Assembly: GCA_946479825.1 (NCBI GenBank)
Contig: CAMLHU010000122.1
Coordinates: forward strand, 1 to 6,639
Direction: 5' to 3'
Origin: an uncultured Gemmatimonadota bacterium
GTDB taxonomy: Bacteria; Gemmatimonadota; Gemmatimonadetes; Gemmatimonadales; GWC2-71-9
Length of the DNA: 6,639 nucleotides
Positions 1-6,508 of the stretch are shown here, in pieces. Numbering within the stretch: position 1 is the first letter of the stretch; each line of letters starts with the position of its first letter. The notes beneath the pieces were generated by a model. It was not told where the DNA came from and did not search any database. It was given only the letters and a program-made list of their open reading frames with translations. Both the position numbers and the translations under genes were made by a program.

Positions 1-933
1 GGTCGAGCCCCAGCACGTCGGCGGCCGAGACGTAGTCGCGGTCGGTGCGGAGCGCCGCGTTCGGCACCGCGAGCGCGCTGTCGCGCTGGCCGATGTGGAT
101 CTCGACCTCGGTGTTCATGCCGGTCCGGAGGAGGCCGTCGCGGTTGTCGATGCGGACCAGCACCGGATACATCGTGACGTTCTGCGAGACCGTGTCGCGC
201 GGCTCGACCTTGATCACGTAGCCGTTGAACGGCCGATTCGGGAAGGCGTCCACGGTGATCGTGGCGGTCTGGCCGGGGACGATCTTGCCGATGTCGGTCT
301 CGTCCACGAGCGTGCGGACCTGGACCAGGTTCATGTCGGCCATCTGGAACAGCGTGGTGCCGCCGCTCACGTCCTTGCCGGTGGCGGCCACCATGCTGCC
401 CCGCTCGACCGTCTGCGAGATGACCGTGCCGGTGATCGGCGCGCGGACCGAGGTCTGGTCGAGCGCGATCCGGGCGTTCTCGAGGCTGACCCGCTGGGTC
501 ACCAAGTTGGCCTTGGCGCTGGCGTAGCTCGCGACCGCCTGGTCGCGGTCGGCCTCGGTCATCGCCTGGTGGGCGTAGAGGGTCTCGGCGCGCTGGCGCG
601 CGGCATCCGCCACGGTAAGCTGGGCCTTGGCCTGGTCGTAGAGGGCCTGGGCCTGGTCCACGGCGTTCTTGGCCTGCCGGCGGTCGATGGTGAGCATCAG
701 CGTCCCGGCCGGGATGACCTGGCCGGTCTGGACCTTGACGTCGGTCACCTCGCCGGAGGCGAGCGACTTGACGTCCACCGTGGTGTCCGGCTGGATCGAG
801 CCCGCGGCCTGCGCCGAGACCACGATGTCGCGGCGGGTCACGGGGATGGCCTCGTAGACCACCTGGACCGGCGGCTTCCGGCACCCGGCCAGGGTGGCGA
901 GGGCGCTGAGGGCGAGGACGGTGCGTGCGGACT

Positions 934-937
<4 letters not shown>
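1..937 (-). CDS. MacA/HlyD-family periplasmic adaptor (membrane-fusion) lipoprotein, 3' part missing
   Basis: This is the adaptor subunit of a tripartite efflux pump, bridging an inner-membrane ABC transporter to a TolC-type channel. The 312 visible codons are open at the left edge, so the C-terminus is missing. The N-terminus is a lipoprotein signal with lipobox LAGC (residues 16-19), so Cys19 should be lipidated and anchor the protein. Then follow the first half of a biotinyl-lipoyl-like barrel (about 45-82, with [13 protein letters not shown]), a long Ala/Gln-rich coiled-coil hairpin (about 86-160), the second lipoyl half (VRAPITGTV, 164-172) and a beta-barrel region (about 205-285). The ATG at 937 overlaps the stop of the ABC ATPase gene as ATGA (937-934), and a GGAAAGG stretch lies about 8 bases upstream. 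The partner ATPase and TolC-like channel are encoded immediately upstream, so an ABC pump is more likely than an RND pump. The family is clear; the transported substrate is unknown. Confidence 0.93.
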
Positions 938-1688
<751 letters not shown>

Positions 1689-1692
<4 letters not shown>

Positions 1693-2990
1693 AGCGACCT
1701 CCCGATGAGCGCCTCGATCTGCGCCTTGGCCGTGAGGTAGGCGAACCGGGCCTGCAGCACGCTCACCTCGGCGGTGTTGAGGGCGTCCTGGGCCACCTGG
1801 ACGTCCACGATGGTCGCGGTCCCGGCGCGATAGCGCTCCTGCACCACCCGGAGCGCCTCCTGCGCCGAGGTCACGCTGGTCTGGCTGATGCTGATGGTGG
1901 TCCGCGCCGCGTCGAGCTGGGCGAGTTGCTGGCTCAGGCTGGCGTCGAGCGCGCGGCGCGCGTCCTGCGCATTCGCGTCGGCGACGTCGGCGTTGACCTG
2001 GTTCTGGGCGATCGTGCGCTCGCGCACGAACCGGTTGAACAGCGGCCAGCTGAGCTGCAGGCCGATGGACCGGTTGGGGAGCAGGTGATAGTCCTGCGCG
2101 TTGTTGCCCGACCAGTTCGCGTTGGCGGAGGCGGAGAGCGTGGGCCAGTATCCCGCCCGGGCGGCCCGCAGGTTGGCGTGGGCCGCGTCGGCGGTGGCGT
2201 CGGCCGAGCGGATGGCCGGCGCCTGGGCCAGCGCCTCGCGCCGGATCTCGGCCGTGTCCACCGTCTCGACGACGTGGTGGAAGGTCGAATCGTCCTGCGC
2301 GGCGACCTGGCCCGGGATCCCCACCAGCCGGGCGAGCCCGGCCTGGGCCGTGATCAGCGCGGCCTTGGCGTTGACCAGGTTGAGGCGCGCGGTGCCGAGG
2401 GCCACCAGCGCGGTGAGCGAATCGGACCGGGTCGCGGCGCCGACGCGCAGCTTCTCGGTGGCCACCTGCAGCTGGCTCGCGGCGCGGACGACCGCGTCGG
2501 AGTCCACCGCCACGAGCTGCTGCTGGGTGAGCGCCGTGATGAAGGCCTGGGTGGTGGTGACCACGACGGTGTACCGGGCGCTCACGAGGCCGGCGGCGGC
2601 GGCGCGCTGCGCGGCGGTGGCCGCGTTCATGTCGGCGCCACGGCGGAAGCCGGTGAAGATGTCCACGCTCCCCGAGATCCCGGCGCTCAGCGACGTCGAC
2701 GAGGTGCCGCTCTGGAGGATCTGCCCGGTCACGGGATCGGGCCGCTGGAACTCGGAATAGCTGTGGTTGCCGCTGGCGTTGGCGTTGACGTTGGGCAGGT
2801 ACTCGCCGTACACGGCCAGCCGCTGCGCGTCGGCGGTCTTCACGGCCCCTTCGGCCTGGACGGTCGCCGGCTGGACGCGCTGCGCCATCGCGACCGCCTC
2901 AGCGAGCGTGATGGTGCGCTGCTGGGCCGCGGCGGGGAGCGCCAGGACGGCGGCGAAGGCCGGGGTGAGCCACAAGGTACGGTACGTCAC
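1689..2990 (-). CDS. TolC-family outer-membrane efflux channel
   Basis: This 433-residue protein should form the trimeric outer-membrane/periplasmic tunnel of the pump encoded beside it. The N-terminus is a Sec signal peptide with a hydrophobic core (about 8-20) and a likely cleavage after AAA, before Gln23. The mature part shows the internal duplication of the outer-membrane efflux protein family: [12 protein letters not shown] at 179-190 and its counterpart [13 protein letters not shown] at 385-397. Each is followed by long Ala/Gln-rich helices, and the beta-strand segments (for example 98-114 and about 305-320) lie between. Length is normal for the family. The start is GTG at 2990, two bases after the stop of the Spy-like gene. 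No strong Shine-Dalgarno sequence is visible, so translation probably depends on coupling. Its stop overlaps the GTG of the ABC ATPase gene. The substrate cannot be read from the sequence. Confidence 0.95.
1698..1703 (-). promoter_or_regulatory. Ribosome binding site for the ABC ATPase GTG start
   Basis: GGGAGG on the minus strand, 5 bases before the GTG at 1692 and inside the end of the TolC-like gene. It favours the GTG over the in-frame ATG at 1659. Confidence 0.6.
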
Positions 2991-2992
2991 GG

Positions 2993-3382
2993 TCAGGGGT
3001 GCCCTTCACGCCGCGTCGCTTCGCGGCGGTTGAGTTCGTCGAACTTGGTGCGCTGCGAATCGGTCAGTTGACGCGCGATGTCCGAACGGATGCTGTCGCG
3101 CAAAGTTTCAAAGCGCGGACGCACGGCCGCCCACACCGAATCCATCTGCGGCCGGCGCCGCGCAAGGATGGCGCGCACGCTGTCCTGCTGCGGCGCGGTG
3201 AGGGCGAGCTCGTCGGCCAGGTGCCGCACGAACCCCTCCGGCCCGCGCGACACGCGCCTGCCGAACGGGTGGGTTGCCTGCCAGGCGCCCCCCGCCACCG
3301 CGCCGGCCAGGAACACGGCCAGCAGGAGCAGGGCGGCGCCGAGCCGCGACGACGGCCGTCGGGGCGCGGGAGCGTCGGTCAT
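2993..3382 (-). CDS. Membrane-anchored periplasmic sensor, Spy/CpxP/CnrX-like (two LTxxQ motifs)
   Basis: This 129-residue protein has a short Arg-containing N-terminus, one hydrophobic segment (about 15-34) and a helical, charged periplasmic domain. Two LTxxQ motifs, LTAPQ (61-65) and LTDSQ (106-110), are the hallmark of the Spy/CpxP chaperone and heavy-metal-sensor superfamily. The hydrophobic segment has no clear cleavage site, so it is more likely an anchor, as in CnrX, than a removable signal as in Spy. The ATG at 3382 overlaps the anti-sigma stop (ATGA) and has GGAGG about 4 bases upstream; a longer reading to 3541 merely runs through the anti-sigma gene in another frame. Placed between anti-sigma and efflux genes, it is inferred to sense or buffer periplasmic stress. 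Histidines are few (38, 54, 128) and there is no Cys, so metal binding is not evident. Confidence 0.85.
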   Translation of the reverse strand: MTDAPAPRRPSSRLGAALLLLAVFLAGAVAGGAWQATHPFGRRVSRGPEGFVRHLADELALTAPQQDSVRAILARRRPQMDSVWAAVRPRFETLRDSIRSDIARQLTDSQRTKFDELNRREATRREGHP

Positions 3383-3693
3383 CGATCCTCCAGGCTCATC
3401 GCGAGCAACACGTCGGACGGGGTCTGGTCGGCCGAGGCGAAGGCCTCGACCGGCGTTCCCACGCCCTGGACCGCGCTCTGCCGGTACCAGAGGCCCAGCG
3501 CCAGCAGGACCGCCGCGGCGACGAGGCCGGGCCGGGCCCACCGCGCCAGGAGATCCCAGGCGGAGCCGGGCGCCGCGCCGACCGCCGCGCGCACCCGGGC
3601 CGCGAACGCGGCGTCGTCCGGCGCGGCGAGCGCCTCGCGGAGCAGCGTCCCGAGCGCCGGGTCGCGCTCGGCATCGAACGGGTTGTGGGTCAT
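3379..3693 (-). CDS. Putative single-span anti-sigma factor
   Basis: This 104-residue protein has an acidic/Ala-rich cytoplasmic N-terminus (1-53), one transmembrane helix (about 55-69, GLVAAAVLLALGLWY) and a short periplasmic tail of about 35 residues. That topology, together with a position directly after an ECF sigma gene, fits an anti-sigma factor that holds sigma at the membrane. The assignment rests on context: there is no Cys, so the zinc-binding HxxxCxxC motif of ZAS anti-sigma factors is absent, and no family is recognised by sequence. In size and topology it recalls CnrY. The ATG at 3693 overlaps the sigma stop (ATGA, 3693-3690) and has a strong AAGGAGG ribosome binding site 6 bases upstream. 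Its stop overlaps the start of the Spy-like gene, so the three regulators are translationally coupled. Confidence 0.75.
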   Translation of the reverse strand: MTHNPFDAERDPALGTLLREALAAPDDAAFAARVRAAVGAAPGSAWDLLARWARPGLVAAAVLLALGLWYRQSAVQGVGTPVEAFASADQTPSDVLLAMSLEDR

Positions 3694-4253
3694 GCCGTCC
3701 CTCCTTGCCAGGGGGCCAGGGCCTCGCGCAGCGCCCGCCGCGCGTGAAACACGTCCGACCGGACGGTCCCTTCCGGGACGCCGAGCACCTCCGCGATCTC
3801 CGCGTGGGGGTAGCCCTCGGCGTCGAACATCGTGATCGCGATCCGCTGCCGCTCCGGGAGCCGGGCCAGCGCCTCGGCGAGCTTCTCGCGGAGGAGCGCC
3901 CGGTCGGTCTCCCGCTCCGGCGTCGGGCCGTTCCCCGCCCGGTCGGGGGGGAGCTCCTCCGTCTGCCGCACCCGCCGCCGCCGCCCGAGGTCCCGGGCCC
4001 GGTTCACCACGATCCGGAGCAGCCACGGACCGAAGGGCCGGCTTGGGTCGTATCGCCCGATGTTCTGCCAGGCGGCGAGGAACCCGTCCTGGGCGGCGTC
4101 ATCGCCGTCGTCGCCGACCGCGGCGCGGGCGAGCCGGCGCGCCACGGCGGCATACCGCTCGATCAGCTCGCCGAAGGCGTCGGCATCTCCCCGGGCGGCG
4201 CGGGTGGCGAGGTCGGCGTCGGTCACCGAGGGAGTACGCGGGGTAGGGGGCAT
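3690..4253 (-). CDS. ECF-type RNA polymerase sigma factor (sigma-70 family, RpoE-like)
   Basis: This 187-residue protein is predicted to direct RNA polymerase to stress promoters, probably including its own. Region 2 spans about 14-92, with the DDAAQDGFLAAWQNIGRYDP segment (51-70) and the FGPWLLRIVVNRARDLGRRRR part (74-94) that covers the -10 recognition helix. A variable linker (95-118) leads to region 4 (about 120-180), whose helix-turn-helix reads HAEIAEVLGVPEGTVRSDVFHARRAL (150-175, first 20 residues HAEIAEVLGVPEGTVRSDVF) and should contact the -35 element. There is no region 1 or 3, as expected for ECF sigmas. The start is uncertain: ATG at 4253 gives the usual length but lacks a clear Shine-Dalgarno sequence, GTG at 4226 is possible, and an in-frame ATG at 4412 would add an unlikely Pro/Arg-rich tail reading through the phospholipase gene. 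It heads the six-gene run. Confidence 0.93.
   Translation of the reverse strand: MPPTPRTPSVTDADLATRAARGDADAFGELIERYAAVARRLARAAVGDDGDDAAQDGFLAAWQNIGRYDPSRPFGPWLLRIVVNRARDLGRRRRVRQTEELPPDRAGNGPTPERETDRALLREKLAEALARLPERQRIAITMFDAEGYPHAEIAEVLGVPEGTVRSDVFHARRALREALAPWQGGTA
3700..3706 (-). promoter_or_regulatory. Ribosome binding site of the anti-sigma gene
   Basis: AAGGAGG on the minus strand, 6 bases before the ATG at 3693 and inside the end of the sigma gene. It fixes the short 104-residue start against a long open extension upstream in the same frame. Confidence 0.7.
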
Positions 4254-4268
4254 CCGTTGGAGTGCGGA

Positions 4269-4286
4269 CCGCTCCGGCGGGAGCGG
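4269..4286 (-). other. Short perfect hairpin between the phospholipase and sigma genes
   Basis: On the minus strand CCGCTCC-CGCC-GGAGCGG forms a 7-bp stem with a 4-base loop, extendable by one G-U pair. It begins one base after the phospholipase stop and ends 15 bases before the sigma ATG. No T-run follows, so it is not a classical intrinsic terminator. It may be a weak attenuator, a 3'-end stabiliser or a chance GC-rich palindrome. Confidence 0.35.
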
Positions 4287-4287
4287 C

Positions 4288-5709
4288 TCACCCTTCGTCG
4301 GTGGGCGAGCCCGGCGACCGCCGGCGGAAGAGCTCCGCGGCGGCCGAGGCGGCGAGATATAAGGAAAGGGCGCCGACCGCCCAGGCCACGACGTGTGGCA
4401 GGAGCGCCGCAAGCACCGTCACGGCCAGCAGGACGAGGATGGCGGGGGCATAGAGCGAACGCCGGGCCGCGCTCGCCACCGTGCGCAGGGCGACCACCGC
4501 CCGGCCGCGGCGCTCGCGTGCCGTCAGGCGGTGCGGGGGGATGGGCGGATGCTCGCCGGAGTCGGGCCCGGGTTCGTGGGCAAAGGCGGGGGGGAGGAGC
4601 TCCTGCAACCGCTCGGGGGCGCGGCGCGGCCGGAGCCGGACCTCCGTGCTCTCGGCCGAGTCCAGCCGGAACTGGGCCTCGAGGGCCACGGTGAACTCCC
4701 GGTCCTCGATCAGGAGGTCGAGCTCGTAGTTCCCGAGCAGGCTCGAGGCGTTGAGGTTGCTGCTCCCCACCCGGGCGTAGCGACCGTCCACCACGAAGCT
4801 CTTGGCGTGGAGCATCGGCCCCTCCCACTCGAGGATCCGCACGCCGGCCCGGAGCAGGTCGCGGTAGCCGATGCGCGTCAGGTTCCGGACCAGCGGCAGG
4901 TCGCTCGCTCCCGGGACCAGCAGCCGCACGTCGGTGCCGTCGTGCGCGGCGTCCACCAGCCCCTGATGGAGCGGCGGAGGCGGGACGAGGTAGGCGTCGG
5001 TGATCCAGAGCTGCGTGCCGGCGCCGGCGGCGAGGAGCTGGAGCATCCGGTACGACCGCGCCTGACCCGGCTCGACCGCGATCACCCGCACGATGGCGGT
5101 GCCGCACTCCGGCGCGGACGCCACCCGTTCCTCCTCCGGGATCGTCCCGCCGGCGACCGCCCAGGTCCGCCGAAAGGCGTTGTCCAGCGCCTGCACCGCC
5201 GGCCCGGCCACTCGCACCGCCGTGTCGCGCCAGGGCCGCCGGGCGGCGGCCGGGTCGCCCGCCCATTCGTCGCCGATGCAGAGGCCGCCGGTGATGGCTT
5301 CGAGCCCGTCCGCCACCACCACCTTGCGGTGGTCGCGGATGAAGTTCTGGAACAGGTCCCAGCTTGGCGGGTGGAACAGCCGCACCTCGACGCCGGCGGC
5401 GCGGAGGAACCGCCAGTACCGGGCGCCGGTCCCGCGGCAACCGAGCCAGTCGGCCAGGACCCGGACGGCGACGCCGGCCCGGGCGCGCGCGGCGAGCGCC
5501 CGGGCGAAGGTCCACCCGGTCGCGTCGTCGTGGATGATGTAGTTCTCGAAATGGATCCAGCGGGTGGCGCGGCCGATGAGGTCGAGCATCGCCGGATAGG
5601 TGACCGGTCCGTCGAGCAGCAGGTCCACCGCGTTGCCGGGGATGGGCCGGCACCCGGTGGCGCGGTCGAGCGCGCGGGCGATGATCGGGTCGGTCGGCGG
5701 AAGCGGCAC
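4288..5709 (-). CDS. Cardiolipin synthase-like phospholipase D with C-terminal membrane hairpin
   Basis: This 473-residue member of the phospholipase D superfamily is likely a phosphatidyltransferase making cardiolipin at the inner membrane. Both HxKx4D catalytic motifs are intact: His127/Lys129/Asp134 (HRKVVVAD, followed by ITGGLCIGDEW) and His301/Lys303/Asp308 (HAKSFVVD, followed by GSSNLN and NYELDLLIED). The surrounding sequence is of the cardiolipin synthase type rather than the nuclease or secreted PLD type. It lacks the N-terminal transmembrane pair of ClsA, resembling ClsB in that respect. Instead it ends in two predicted membrane helices (about 420-440 and 443-461) after a Pro-rich linker (about 373-395). 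The GTG start at 5709 has GGAGGA 4 bases upstream and follows the HD gene stop by 14 bases. The frame stays open to 6045, but that stretch overlaps the HD gene and is a shadow. Substrate specificity is inferred. Confidence 0.9.
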   Translation of the reverse strand: MPLPPTDPIIARALDRATGCRPIPGNAVDLLLDGPVTYPAMLDLIGRATRWIHFENYIIHDDATGWTFARALAARARAGVAVRVLADWLGCRGTGARYWRFLRAAGVEVRLFHPPSWDLFQNFIRDHRKVVVADGLEAITGGLCIGDEWAGDPAAARRPWRDTAVRVAGPAVQALDNAFRRTWAVAGGTIPEEERVASAPECGTAIVRVIAVEPGQARSYRMLQLLAAGAGTQLWITDAYLVPPPPLHQGLVDAAHDGTDVRLLVPGASDLPLVRNLTRIGYRDLLRAGVRILEWEGPMLHAKSFVVDGRYARVGSSNLNASSLLGNYELDLLIEDREFTVALEAQFRLDSAESTEVRLRPRRAPERLQELLPPAFAHEPGPDSGEHPPIPPHRLTARERRGRAVVALRTVASAARRSLYAPAILVLLAVTVLAALLPHVVAWAVGALSLYLAASAAAELFRRRSPGSPTDEG

Positions 5710-5713
5710 CGGG

Positions 5714-5719
5714 TCCTCC
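5714..5719 (-). promoter_or_regulatory. Ribosome binding site for the phospholipase D GTG start
   Basis: GGAGGA on the minus strand, 4 bases before the GTG at 5709 and within the 14-base gap after the HD gene stop. It selects the 473-residue start over the longer open frame reaching 6045. Confidence 0.65.
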
Positions 5720-5723
5720 GGGC

Positions 5724-6302
5724 CTACGGCGCGCCCAGCCCGAGCCGGGATTCCTCGGGCCGGAGCGCCTCGAGCACGAAGGCGATCAGCTCGTCGAGGG
5801 GGATGCCGAGCTCGGCGGCGCCCTGGGTGATGTCGTCGCGGTTGACGCCCTTCGCGAACCCCTTGTCCTTGAGCTTCTTCTTCACGCTCGAGACCTCGAG
5901 ATCCGTGAGGCTCTTCGACGGCCGGACCAGGGCGCAGGCCACGAGGAACCCGCAGAGCTCGTCCACCGCGAAGAGCGCCCGGGCCATCGGCGTGGTCCGC
6001 GCGACGCCGGTGTACGCCGCGTGCCCCAAAATGGCCTGCTGCCATTCCTCCGGCGCCCCCATCCCGGCCAGTATGCGCACCCCCTCGGCAGGATGCTCGG
6101 CCGTCGCCGAGCGTTCCGCGTTGGGGAAGCGCTCGTAGTCGAAGTCGTGGAGCAGGCCGACCGTGGCCCAGGCGTCGGGATCCCCGCCCAGCCGGCCGGC
6201 CATCGCCCGCATCGCGATCTCGACGGCGTACATATGCCGGCGGAGCGCTTCGTTGGCGGTGTACTGGTGCATCAGGTCGAGGGCGGAGGAGTGGGTGAGC
6301 AT
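5724..6302 (-). CDS. HD-superfamily metal-dependent hydrolase (COG2316-like)
   Basis: This 192-residue predicted cytoplasmic protein carries the HD metal-ligand set: His23 (RRHMYAVE), the His52-Asp53 doublet (GLLHDFDYE) and Asp114 (FAVDELCGF), with further conserved-looking His70 and His94. HD proteins hydrolyse phosphate esters or cyclic nucleotides. The pattern of a short HD protein with the GLLHDFDYE and VDELCGF blocks and a Lys-rich VKKKLKDKGFA segment (140-150) near the end recalls the uncharacterised COG2316 hydrolases; the true substrate is unknown. No membrane segment or partner domain is seen. It ends 14 bases before the phospholipase gene, suggesting co-transcription. The ATG at 6302 gives the expected N-terminus, but the bases just upstream are C-rich and contain no Shine-Dalgarno sequence; the heptamer array begins 24 bases away. 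Upstream stops in the array rule out a longer form. An internal ATG at 6272 is an alternative with no better ribosome site. Confidence 0.88.
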   Translation of the reverse strand: MLTHSSALDLMHQYTANEALRRHMYAVEIAMRAMAGRLGGDPDAWATVGLLHDFDYERFPNAERSATAEHPAEGVRILAGMGAPEEWQQAILGHAAYTGVARTTPMARALFAVDELCGFLVACALVRPSKSLTDLEVSSVKKKLKDKGFAKGVNRDDITQGAAELGIPLDELIAFVLEALRPEESRLGLGAP

Positions 6303-6325
6303 GGGGGCAGGGGGTCAGTGGGTCA

Positions 6326-6416
6326 GGGCTTAGGGCTTGGGGCTTAGGGCTTAGGGCTTAGGGCTTGGGGCTTAAGGCTTAGGGCTTAGGGCTTAGAGCT
6401 TAGGGTTTAGGGCTTA
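6326..6416. repeat. 13-unit tandem heptamer array (GGGCTTA), telomere-like
   Basis: Thirteen head-to-tail 7-base units run without gaps. Eight are exact GGGCTTA (units 1, 3, 4, 5, 7, 9, 10 and 13). Two are GGGCTTG (2 and 6), and there is one each of AGGCTTA (8), GAGCTTA (11) and GGGTTTA (12), the last being a permutation of the plant telomere repeat. On the minus strand the unit reads TAAGCCC. The array fills most of the gap between the terminator of the hydrolase fragment and the HD gene. Two degenerate GGGTCAG copies (6312-6318 and 6320-6326) adjoin it on the HD side. Non-coding heptamer arrays are known in bacteria (for example the STRR repeats of cyanobacteria); whether this unit is a known family cannot be told from here. 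It is not a CRISPR: there are no spacers. Confidence 0.95.
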
Positions 6417-6450
6417 GCCATACGCGCATTGGCCCATCCATTCTACACCC

Positions 6451-6488
6451 AAAGAAGCGCCCCGCGAACCGTCGGGTCCGCGGGGCGC
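6451..6488 (-). terminator. Intrinsic terminator of the GDSL hydrolase gene
   Basis: On the minus strand, the stem GCGCCCCGCG/CGCGGGGCGC (10 bp, perfect) continues through GACC/GGTT (one G-U wobble, then A-U and two C-G pairs) to a CGAC loop. That makes about 14 bp, followed by TTCTTT (6456-6451). It starts 20 bases after the stop codon at 6509. On the plus strand the wobble becomes an A-C mismatch and no T-run follows, so the direction is minus. It separates the hydrolase from the HD/phospholipase pair. Confidence 0.85.
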
Positions 6489-6508
6489 CTGAAGAGCGGG
6501 TGCGGCGG

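Noticed and set aside
4354..4363. AT-rich patch (minus strand CCTTATATCT) as a promoter for the sigma operon
   Set aside because: It encodes part of the C-terminal membrane helix of the phospholipase, and no ECF-type -35 AAC motif lies at suitable spacing. It is noted only as a place to check.
3078..4694. A 538-codon plus-strand open frame
   Set aside because: It spans the complement of four genes in the opposite orientation and translates to Arg/Pro/Gly-rich sequence with no recognisable fold.
5710..6045. A 585-residue version of the phospholipase starting at 6045
   Set aside because: The extra 112 residues overlap the HD gene, show no domain, and a GTG with a good ribosome binding site exists at 5709.
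4393..6138. A 581-codon plus-strand open frame and a 476-codon minus-strand frame (4223-5653)
   Set aside because: Both cover the phospholipase D gene in other frames. The phospholipase frame has two intact HKD motifs, whereas these have none and are Arg/Pro-rich.
6326..6416. A true telomere or linear replicon end
   Set aside because: The array is short, internal, imperfect and flanked on both sides by ordinary bacterial genes and a terminator.
6326..6416. CRISPR array
   Set aside because: The units are 7 bases with no spacers between them, and no cas genes are present.
6440..6445. Possible -10 box TAGAAT on the minus strand for the HD gene
   Set aside because: It matches the sigma-70 consensus at five of six positions, but the spacing upstream falls in the terminator stem with no credible -35 element, so it may be chance.
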